From positions 1-19,125 of the forward strand of contig DCSM01000166.1 of assembly GCA_002325605.1 (NCBI GenBank): a DNA stretch of 19,125 nt. Direction: 5' to 3'. Positions 13,203-19,125 of the stretch are shown here, one piece after another; the stretch's first letter is position 1; each line of letters starts with the position of its first letter. The stretch is from Chloroflexaceae bacterium UBA1466 (GTDB lineage Bacteria; Chloroflexota; Chloroflexia; Chloroflexales; Chloroflexaceae). A model generated the notes under the pieces. It was not told the origin of the DNA. It searched no databases and was given only the letters and a program-made list of their open reading frames with translations. A program made the position numbers and the translations under genes.

Positions 13203-15200
13203 ATGTCATTTTGTGTCTCTGCGCCCTATCGCCCAACGGGAGATCAACCCACCGCCATTGCTCAATTGGTCGCTGGGTTAAAAGCTGGTCATCAGCACCA
13301 AACGTTGTTGGGAGCTACAGCTACAGGCAAAACGGCGGTAATGGCTTGGATTGTTGAGCAAGTCGAGCGCCCAACCCTTGTTATCGCACATAACAAAACG
13401 TTGGTTTCGCAGCTTTGGGCCGAATTTAGAGATTTTTTGCCCGAAGCCGCCGTCGAAATGTTCATTTCCTACTACGACGATTATACTCCCGAAGCTTATG
13501 TGCCCAGCAAAGACCTTTACATTGCGAAAGAAGCCTCGATCAATGCTGAAATAGACCGTTTGCGCCATGCTGCCACCCAAGCGCTGCTTTCGCGCCGCGA
13601 TGTTTTGATTGTAGCTTCAGTTTCGGCCATTTACGGCTTAGGTTCGCCCCACGATTATGGACAGATCACGGTTCAATTGACTTTAGGTGAGCGCCGAAAG
13701 CGCGAGAAATTGATTCGCCATTTGTTAGATTTGCAATTTGATCGTAATGATCAGGCATTTAAGCGCGGAACTTTTCGCGTGCGGGGGGATTCGCTCGATA
13801 TAATCCCTGCCAATAGCGAGACTGCTTTTCGCATTATCTTTTGGGGCGATGAGCTTGAGCAAATTATGGAGATTGACCCTTTGACAGGCGAGCTTCTCCA
13901 AAAGCATTCTAGCCTAACGATCTATCCTGCGAAACATTTTGTCCCCACGAAAGAGAAGCTTTTAGCGGCCATCGAGGATGTTGAAGCGGAATTGGGTTTG
14001 CAACTTCAGGCGCTTGAAGCCCAGGGGAAAAATCTGGAGGCGGCGCGCCTCAAGCAGCGCACGACTTATGACCTTGAGATGCTGCGCGAATTGGGCTATT
14101 GCACGGGCATTGAGAATTATTCCCGCCATTTGGATCGCCGTGCTGCTCAACAGACTCCCTGGACGCTTCTTGACTATTTTCCCGATGATTTTCTGCTTTT
14201 CATAGATGAAAGTCATATTACGCTGCCGCAAGTGCGCGGGATGTTTCATGGTGACCGTTCTCGCAAAGAAAATCTCGTCAACTATGGTTTTCGGCTGCCT
14301 TCGGCGCTGGACAATCGCCCTTTGAATTTTGCTGAATTTGAACAACGCAGCTTTCAAGCGATCTATGTTTCGGCGACTCCTGGCCCTTACGAGCGCGAAA
14401 AAAGTGCCCAAATCGTGGAGCAGATCATTCGGCCAACAGGTTTGATTGATCCCCTGATCACGGTGCGGCCTACAAAAGGTCAAGTTGATGATCTAATCGC
14501 TGAAATTCGGCGGCGCGTAGCCAAACAGCAACGAGTCTTAGTGACGACTCTTACGAAGCGAATGGCTGAAGACCTGGCAGATTACTTGTTAGAAGCAGGA
14601 ATTCGCACCCACTATTTACACGCTGATATAGAAACATTGGAGCGGGTTGAGATTTTGCGCGATCTGCGGTTGGGAGTGTATGATGTTGTGGTCGGCATCA
14701 ATCTGCTCCGCGAGGGGCTAGATTTGCCCGAAGTCTCTTTAGTGGCCATTTTGGATGCGGACAAAGAAGGCTATTTGCGTTCCGAATCCGCACTGATTCA
14801 AATGGTTGGGCGAGCCGCCCGTCACTTAGAGGGCGAAGTCTACATGTATGCCGATAAAATCACGAATTCAATGGCGGGCGCGATCCGTGAAACGCAGCGG
14901 CGACGCGAATTGCAGTTGGCTTACAATCAGGAACACAAGATCACACCTGTGGGAATTATCAAGCAAGTGCGCGATTTGACAGACCGCCTGCGGCAGCAAA
15001 CTCCAAGCAAAACCAAAACTGCAACGTCTTCCGCCGAAGCCAGGGAGCCGCAAAATTTGCCAAAGGTGGAACTCCAGCGGTTGATCTTGGATTTGGAAAA
15101 GCAGATGAAAAAAGCTTCACGGAATCTAGCTTTTGAGCAGGCCGCTGCGTTGCGCGACCAAATTGTTGCGTTGCGCCGTACTTTGGCCTTGGAAATTTGA
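13203..15200 (+). CDS. uvrB: Excinuclease ABC subunit B (UvrB)
   Basis: UvrB is the DNA-damage verification helicase of nucleotide excision repair. It is loaded by UvrA and recruits UvrC. The product has 665 residues, normal for the family, and starts with the family N-terminus (YRPTGDQPTAIAQL). Walker A is GATATGKT (37-44). The damage-binding beta-hairpin begins at about 89 (SYYDDYTPEAYVPSKD). The helicase DEAD-like box is DESH (335-338), motif VI is QMVGRAARH, and a UVR domain closes the protein (about 619-660; LEKQMKKASRNLAFEQAAALRDQ). Two family positions differ. The hairpin reads YYDDY where YYDYY is usual, and the P-loop has Ala40 where Gly is common. Start ATG 13203 agrees with the conserved N-terminus but lacks a clear ribosome binding site. 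A NERD protein follows by 27 nt. Confidence 0.98.
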   Translation: MSFCVSAPYRPTGDQPTAIAQLVAGLKAGHQHQTLLGATATGKTAVMAWIVEQVERPTLVIAHNKTLVSQLWAEFRDFLPEAAVEMFISYYDDYTPEAYVPSKDLYIAKEASINAEIDRLRHAATQALLSRRDVLIVASVSAIYGLGSPHDYGQITVQLTLGERRKREKLIRHLLDLQFDRNDQAFKRGTFRVRGDSLDIIPANSETAFRIIFWGDELEQIMEIDPLTGELLQKHSSLTIYPAKHFVPTKEKLLAAIEDVEAELGLQLQALEAQGKNLEAARLKQRTTYDLEMLRELGYCTGIENYSRHLDRRAAQQTPWTLLDYFPDDFLLFIDESHITLPQVRGMFHGDRSRKENLVNYGFRLPSALDNRPLNFAEFEQRSFQAIYVSATPGPYEREKSAQIVEQIIRPTGLIDPLITVRPTKGQVDDLIAEIRRRVAKQQRVLVTTLTKRMAEDLADYLLEAGIRTHYLHADIETLERVEILRDLRLGVYDVVVGINLLREGLDLPEVSLVAILDADKEGYLRSESALIQMVGRAARHLEGEVYMYADKITNSMAGAIRETQRRRELQLAYNQEHKITPVGIIKQVRDLTDRLRQQTPSKTKTATSSAEAREPQNLPKVELQRLILDLEKQMKKASRNLAFEQAAALRDQIVALRRTLALEI

Positions 15201-15227
15201 GGAATAGAAAGAAAGTGCAGGCCCGTC

Positions 15228-16628
15228 ATGACGGTTCAAGTTTGGGTGGGTGAAAAGCCCGAAAGTGCAAATGAGCGGCGGGCAATTATGCTCCTGGCTG
15301 AGGGCCTGGAGCGCCTGGATAATCTCTATCTTCTGCTGGCCAATTTTAGCGTCGGTGGGCGCACGATAGACCTGGTTGTGATTAAGCAAGACGCGATTTT
15401 TATCACCGAGCTAAAACATTGTAACGGGAAAGTTTTTGGGGGCGTGAATGGCCCCTGGTTTGTCGAAAGCGGGAATGGGGTGCAAAAGGCCCTGAATGCG
15501 GGCCGCAAGAATCCTTATAATCAGGTCATTTCCTACTATTACGGCTTGACTAATTTTCTGCACTCCCAGCGCAATCAGATTTTGACTTCGGCCAGGGTCA
15601 AAGAGATCAATTTTCGTGCTTGTCGCCGCGTAATCGTTATTGCGCCGTGTATTCAAGAAGGTTCAAAGCTGGAACTCGATTGGAAAGTCGAGGCCAAAGG
15701 GCTGGATCAACTTCCCGCTTTTCTGTTGATGGAGCGCTCGGCAGAGATCAATTTGACTGAAACAGAGATGCTGGCGATTCCCAAATTGCTCGGCTGCACG
15801 CGCTGGAAAGAAGTGGAAGAATTAGCTGTTGGGCCTTCGGTAAGCGCAGGCTCTGCTCCAGAAACCGTTGAGATTGCCAAAGAAGCGGTTGAGATTGAAG
15901 CGGTAAACAGCCCTTTGCCATCGCCAGCGCAGCTTCGCCAACCAAAACCAATTTGGGCTAAGTTCAGGCACATCGTAGCAACGGGCATCCTGCCTGTTGT
16001 TTTGGGTGTAAAGGGCAGCTTATCTGTTATCTCAGGCCGCTTGCTGCTGGGCGCAGCCGTAGTTACGTTAGGGATTTTAGCTGCTTTTCTGCTCATTCCG
16101 TCCTTTGCGCCTCCCAACTTAGCCGAAAAACCCCAATTTGAAGCGGTTAATCGCCCCGCAGGTGGAGTTCTTCTGGACGAAGTTAGCCCAAATAATGCAG
16201 GATGTGTCTGGGCAGGGTTCCAGCCCGTTGGGAAGCGTTGGGACAATACCGCCCGTACCTGGATCAGCGTTGGGGTGAATGGCACAGGAGCCGATTTAAT
16301 CCCCGATCTGGTCGTTACCTTAGAACAGGTATTTTATTGCGGCAAGCAGATTACGCTTACCTGGAGCCTCCAGAACAAAAGCAAAGCTCCCGTGCGCTTT
16401 CCCTTGCAACAAGAAAATGTGCAGATCAATGATCCGCTGGGCAACGCCTATCTCATTAATGATAGCCTTTCCCAACCCAGCGTCTTACTGGTTGAGGCGG
16501 GCAAACAAGCTCACGGTGTAGTTGTTGTGCCGTGGCCAGTGCGCCAAAATGCACCGTCGCTCCTCGTGCGGCTGAAAAATGAGCCGTTTGGCGAAGCGAG
16601 TTGGCTCGTTGCACTTGAGGGCAATTAA
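15228..16628 (+). CDS. NERD-domain (nuclease-related) membrane protein
   Basis: The product has 466 residues. The N-terminal part (about 8-130) fits the NERD domain, a PD-(D/E)XK-type nuclease-related fold: Glu16 (ANERRA), Asp48 in GRTIDLVVI, and Glu61/Lys63 in ITELKH, followed by the G-x-V-x-GG-x-W-type pattern (GKVFGGVNGPWF). A linker leads to one membrane span (about 272-293, LLLGAAVVTLGILAAFLLIP) and a 170-residue beta-rich C-terminal domain, probably outside the cell. It lies 27 nt after uvrB on the same strand and ends in a strong terminator, so the two are probably one transcript. The ATG at 15228 has only a weak GCAGG-like site. NERD nuclease activity has been proposed from sequence. 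A link to repair is inferred from position alone. Confidence 0.85.
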   Translation: MTVQVWVGEKPESANERRAIMLLAEGLERLDNLYLLLANFSVGGRTIDLVVIKQDAIFITELKHCNGKVFGGVNGPWFVESGNGVQKALNAGRKNPYNQVISYYYGLTNFLHSQRNQILTSARVKEINFRACRRVIVIAPCIQEGSKLELDWKVEAKGLDQLPAFLLMERSAEINLTETEMLAIPKLLGCTRWKEVEELAVGPSVSAGSAPETVEIAKEAVEIEAVNSPLPSPAQLRQPKPIWAKFRHIVATGILPVVLGVKGSLSVISGRLLLGAAVVTLGILAAFLLIPSFAPPNLAEKPQFEAVNRPAGGVLLDEVSPNNAGCVWAGFQPVGKRWDNTARTWISVGVNGTGADLIPDLVVTLEQVFYCGKQITLTWSLQNKSKAPVRFPLQQENVQINDPLGNAYLINDSLSQPSVLLVEAGKQAHGVVVVPWPVRQNAPSLLVRLKNEPFGEASWLVALEGN

Positions 16629-16658
16629 ATAGGTAAGTTTGTCAAACCCCAGCGCAAA

Positions 16659-16695
16659 CGGGGCAAACCCTTTTGGGCTTGCCCCGCTTTTTTTT
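16659..16695 (+). terminator. Rho-independent terminator of the uvrB-NERD unit
   Basis: A 12-bp stem (CGGGGCAAACCC 16659-16670 with GGGCTTGCCCCG 16675-16686, one mismatch) has a TTTT loop and is followed by eight T residues (16688-16695). It lies 31 nt after the NERD stop codon. This is a textbook intrinsic terminator. Confidence 0.92.
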
Positions 16696-16732
16696 GCTCA
16701 GAATCTGGCTGCAAAATGAACTGGCTTAAATC

Positions 16733-16741
16733 TGCTATAAT
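16733..16741 (+). promoter_or_regulatory. Extended -10 promoter of the response regulator gene
   Basis: TGC-TATAAT is a perfect extended -10 element (TG at 16733-16734, TATAAT 16736-16741). No good -35 box is at the right distance, which extended -10 promoters tolerate. The resulting leader is about 85 nt and contains the 16770-16814 hairpin. Confidence 0.6.
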
Positions 16742-16769
16742 CTGGGCCCAGTTACCGTACTTTTAAGGC

Positions 16770-16814
16770 CTTTGGCTTGCCACAGCTTCGCTCAATCTAT
16801 TTTGCCAGCCAAAG
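16770..16814 (+). promoter_or_regulatory. Hairpin in the response regulator leader
   Basis: CTTTGGCT (16770-16777) pairs perfectly with AGCCAAAG (16807-16814) across a 29-nt loop. The stem ends just before the strong GGGAGGA ribosome binding site at about 16822-16828. It could affect access to that site, but no known RNA family was recognised. Confidence 0.3.
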
Positions 16815-16833
16815 ACCATAAGGGAGGATAATA

Positions 16834-17205
16834 ATGGGTCGTTCCAAAGGTACAATTCTAATCATAGATGATGATTTAGCACTTCAGCATATGCTTTCGC
16901 TCGGTCTTAAAGAGGCGGGCTACAAAGTCGTAGGGGCGGGCGATGGGCAAGAAGGCCTCTACCAATTGACGCAATGCCAGCCAAGTTTAGTGCTGTGCGA
17001 TGTTATGATGCCCAACATTGATGGAATCGAACTCTTTATGTTGGTCAAAGAGAATCTGCAAGATGAGGGCATTCCAATTATCGTGATGACTGCGCTCAAT
17101 CGCAAGCCTTGGTTTGCAGAACTTGAAGCCGAAGGAGCCGTGATTGTTCAAAAACCCTTTCAAATCGACTCTTTAATCGAGCTTATCAGTTCCTATCTTA
17201 ACTAA
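16834..17205 (+). CDS. Stand-alone CheY-like response regulator (receiver domain only)
   Basis: The 123 residues form one receiver domain with no output domain. All functional residues are present: acidic pocket Asp12-Asp13 (ILIIDDD), phospho-acceptor Asp56 (LVLCDVMMPNIDG), Thr86 (IVMTA) and Lys107 (QKPF). Receivers of this kind are phosphorylated by a sensor histidine kinase and act through protein-protein contacts. The partner kinase is not in this window. The start is secure: GGGAGGA lies 5 nt before the ATG. The gene has its own extended -10 promoter downstream of the NERD terminator. Its stop (17203-17205) overlaps the 3' end of the convergent HIT gene by 8 bp. Confidence 0.95.
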   Translation: MGRSKGTILIIDDDLALQHMLSLGLKEAGYKVVGAGDGQEGLYQLTQCQPSLVLCDVMMPNIDGIELFMLVKENLQDEGIPIIVMTALNRKPWFAELEAEGAVIVQKPFQIDSLIELISSYLN

Positions 17206-17722
17206 GCTGCAAATTTGCTTCCTCAAAGGCTTGAAAATAAGGATGGAGCCGAGCATAAGTTTGGTCTAAGGCTTCAGGAATTAGTTTTGTTCCCCCAATA
17301 ATTGGCATAAAGTTAGAGTCACCGCTCCAGCGGGGGACAATATGAAGGTGAAGATGATCATCAATTCCTGCGCCCGCGATGCGCCCCAGATTCATGCCCA
17401 AATTGAAGCCATGCGGTTGATATTCTTTTGCCAGCCAAGCGACACTTAGACGACTCAAACTAAAGAGTTCTTGGGCCCCTGCGTCTGCCAAACCAGGCAA
17501 ATCGGCAGTGTGGACATAAGGGACAATCATCAGATGGCCCGTGTTGTAGGGATAAAGGTTCAAGACGATGTAACAATGCTCTCCCCGATAGAGAACGAGG
17601 TTAGAAGGATCATCTTTCTTGGGCGCTTGCGGGAGTCGACAGAGAACACAGCCTTCAGGCTGGTCGGGCTGATTGGAATCGTTGATATATTTCAAGCGCC
17701 AGGGGGTAAATTTAGTTTCCAT
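17198..17722 (-). CDS. HIT-family protein, Ap4A phosphorylase-like
   Basis: The product has 174 residues. The histidine triad is H123-L-H125-L-H127 in DDHLHLHIVPRWSGDSNF. HIT enzymes hydrolyse or phosphorolyse nucleotide phosphate bonds through a nucleotidyl-histidine on the middle His. The PRW-x-GD-x-NF extension, the N-terminal PWRLKYI and the CVLC pair (Cys25, Cys28) resemble the bacterial diadenosine tetraphosphate phosphorylase group rather than the short Hint proteins. The substrate is therefore inferred, not proven. The ATG at 17722 follows the metallopeptidase stop by 10 nt, and its GAGG binding site overlaps that TGA stop, so translation is probably coupled. The 3' end overlaps the receiver gene tail to tail. 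Confidence 0.92.
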   Translation of the reverse strand: METKFTPWRLKYINDSNQPDQPEGCVLCRLPQAPKKDDPSNLVLYRGEHCYIVLNLYPYNTGHLMIVPYVHTADLPGLADAGAQELFSLSRLSVAWLAKEYQPHGFNLGMNLGRIAGAGIDDHLHLHIVPRWSGDSNFMPIIGGTKLIPEALDQTYARLHPYFQAFEEANLQLS

Positions 17723-17732
17723 TGCTTTTGCC

Positions 17733-19067
17733 TCAATCAGTTCGTTTGTCTACCCCGATTAAGCGCAGGGTAATTAGCACCATCGCGCCTAACAGGAAAG
17801 TCAAGCCCAGGCAGCAGGTCGCCAGAAGCCCTAATTCGGCCCACATCGGTAGAACTACGCCAGGGATTAAGGTGACTTTGGCGGGGTTGCGCGGGCTTGG
17901 CTGGGACAACGGCTCTACCTCTGCGCTATCTGAAAAGCGGTCTGCGGGCGCACTTGCGGGGCCCGCTTCGGGCGTGACAATGACTTTAGCCGCAGGCAAA
18001 GTCTTCCGCCAAGCTGCTTCTAACTCATCTACTGAAACGCCTAAGACCGTTTGCAAAGCCTCATCTAAGGGTTTGGCTTCCTTGAAAGCTTTGACCAGTT
18101 CACGCATTTTCGCCGCTTTGTAAGTGGCACTAAGGTAGCTGACCACGCTATGACTCTCGGCGTAAGAGAGCCGCGCTTGATCTGAATCGGCAGGGAAGCT
18201 GGCGGCTAAAGCGGTCAAGGGGATTAGTTGCCCTTTCAGCGCGGCTTCTTTGAGCGAGCTAACGAAGTCAGCATCAGGCGCTTCCTGATTGTAGACCGCT
18301 AAACCCTCGTCAAACCAGGTAGGAACCCCGCCATAAGGGTTGTCAGTTGCTTGATAAAGCACTTGATGCGAGAGTTCATGAGGCAGAATCCGCTTGACTT
18401 CTGCGGAATCATTGGGAGCAATAGCTCCTAAAACTAAACCAAGATTGGGTTGGGCTTGCCCACCGACCCATTCCACTTCATTCTGGGACATGGCCGAGCG
18501 CATATCGCGGTTATTAGCATAGATGTAAATCTTGATTGGGTCTTTCACCGTCGCGCCAATATCCTCTTCAAGCCGATCAAGCGCTTTGGTTGCGGTTTCA
18601 AGCAACTCATCCCCAAAGCTCTGGCCCCCCTCATACCAGAAAACCGTTACTCCCCGTTCGGTGCGCTCTTGCCACGCAAACCGCTCATCGTGATAGACTA
18701 GCTTTTGGGGCGGAGTCTCTAGCGTCTGGCCTGCCGCATCCCGCACCAGCCACCGATAAGTCAGGTCAACCCCTGGTGGCAAGTTGTAGACCTGCGTGTC
18801 CAAAAAGTGTTTGGCCTGGATGCTCTTCCCCGCTTCAAACTTTGGAACAACTAGCGTTAAGGCTTTTTGGCGAGTTGCACCATAGAGGAGTTGCACCTCA
18901 GTAATCGGGTTAGCACCCTCAGCTTGAAGGGAAAAGGTGATCCCTGTGGGGAAATTAGCTTTAGCCTCATTCGCGCTGACCTTAATGGTTCCTTCAGCGG
19001 AAGTCGGCTGCGAAGTAAACCCTAGACCTAACACAAGGAGCAAGAAGATTGCCCAAAAGAACTTCAT
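17733..19067 (-). CDS. Membrane-anchored gluzincin metallopeptidase (peptidase MA-like)
   Basis: The product has 444 residues. It begins with a signal peptide (MKFFWAIFLLLVLGLGF, 1-25), then a beta-rich region (about 30-140). The peptidase domain (about 150-375) has zinc motif HELSH (His230, Glu231, His234) and third ligand Glu254 in TWFDEGLAVY, the gluzincin arrangement typical of peptidase MA-like proteins. A hydrophobic span at about 412-433 precedes a short basic tail (VDKRTD), giving an outside catalytic domain anchored by its C-terminus. The ATG at 19067 is chosen because GGAGG lies 6 nt upstream and a signal peptide follows at once. The frame extends further upstream to a TTG at 19124, but that would bury the signal peptide. 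The substrate is unknown. Confidence 0.9.
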   Translation of the reverse strand: MKFFWAIFLLLVLGLGFTSQPTSAEGTIKVSANEAKANFPTGITFSLQAEGANPITEVQLLYGATRQKALTLVVPKFEAGKSIQAKHFLDTQVYNLPPGVDLTYRWLVRDAAGQTLETPPQKLVYHDERFAWQERTERGVTVFWYEGGQSFGDELLETATKALDRLEEDIGATVKDPIKIYIYANNRDMRSAMSQNEVEWVGGQAQPNLGLVLGAIAPNDSAEVKRILPHELSHQVLYQATDNPYGGVPTWFDEGLAVYNQEAPDADFVSSLKEAALKGQLIPLTALAASFPADSDQARLSYAESHSVVSYLSATYKAAKMRELVKAFKEAKPLDEALQTVLGVSVDELEAAWRKTLPAAKVIVTPEAGPASAPADRFSDSAEVEPLSQPSPRNPAKVTLIPGVVLPMWAELGLLATCCLGLTFLLGAMVLITLRLIGVDKRTD

Positions 19068-19089
19068 TTTGCCTCCGTTTATGGCTTTC

Positions 19090-19125
19090 TTATTGACCAT
19101 TAGGCTTAGTTTCGGCAAGCTCAAC
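19090..19125 (-). CDS. Possible 3' end of an upstream gene
   Basis: One minus-strand frame reads VELAETKPNGQ and then TAA at 19092-19090, 22 nt before the metallopeptidase start. The short spacing would suit an operon. Eleven open codons prove nothing, so this is only a possibility. Confidence 0.25.
   Translation of the reverse strand, partial: VELAETKPNGQ

Noticed and set aside
19068..19124. Metallopeptidase start at the TTG at 19124
   Set aside because: It would put 19 residues before the signal peptide, while the ATG at 19067 has a strong GGAGG site.

Overview
The window looks like a chromosomal segment from a member of the Chloroflexota. This is inferred from protein style, not from a marker gene. 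The signs are secreted proteins with Thr/Pro-rich linkers of the TPTATAT type, short C-terminal tails ending in LPLI-M/V-R, a receptor-like protein kinase carrying WD40 propellers, a gingipain-like peptidase fused to a beta-helix, and intergenic palindromic repeats. G+C looks moderate, near 50 percent by eye. There are no rRNA or tRNA genes, no CRISPR array and no recognisable transposase.

Left part (1-2802, minus strand). A secreted protein of unknown function runs off the left edge (1-944). A near-consensus sigma70 promoter sits unusually far upstream of it and gives a leader of about 265 nt. Next comes a degraded gene (1482-2428): kelch-like repeats and a Thr/Pro linker plus alpha-helical C-terminal domain now lie in different frames, and the N-terminus with its signal peptide is missing. 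Two copies of a composite palindromic repeat (about 1350-1472 and 2628-2745) flank this remnant, and a pair of REP-like hairpins lies at 2534-2600. In each composite copy the second hairpin is followed on the minus strand by a T-rich tail, so it may end transcription of the gene before it.

Central part (2803-12928, minus strand). Two very large genes lie 34 nt apart and are probably co-transcribed. The first, 8333-12928, encodes a 1531-residue protein: Ser/Thr kinase, STAND-type P-loop NTPase, helical segment, one membrane span and fourteen WD40 blades. The second, 2803-8298, encodes a 1831-residue secreted protein: signal sequence, Thr/Pro linker, fourteen-rung beta-helix with a choice-of-anchor Q end, Ig-like domain, PPC domain and a C25 caspase-like peptidase with visible His and Cys. 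The predicted topology puts the WD40 propellers outside the membrane, where the partner protein is secreted. A sensor/secreted-peptidase pair is the most interesting hypothesis in the window.

Right part (12929-19125). uvrB (13203-15200) diverges from the kinase gene. The 274-nt spacer holds both promoters and an inverted repeat between them. A NERD-domain membrane protein (15228-16628) follows uvrB by 27 nt and ends at a clear rho-independent terminator. A stand-alone CheY-like receiver (16834-17205) has its own extended -10 promoter. Its stop overlaps, tail to tail, a minus-strand pair: a membrane-anchored gluzincin metallopeptidase (17733-19067) followed by a HIT-family/Ap4A-phosphorylase-like protein (17198-17722), apparently translationally coupled. 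A few codons of a further minus-strand gene may enter at the right edge.
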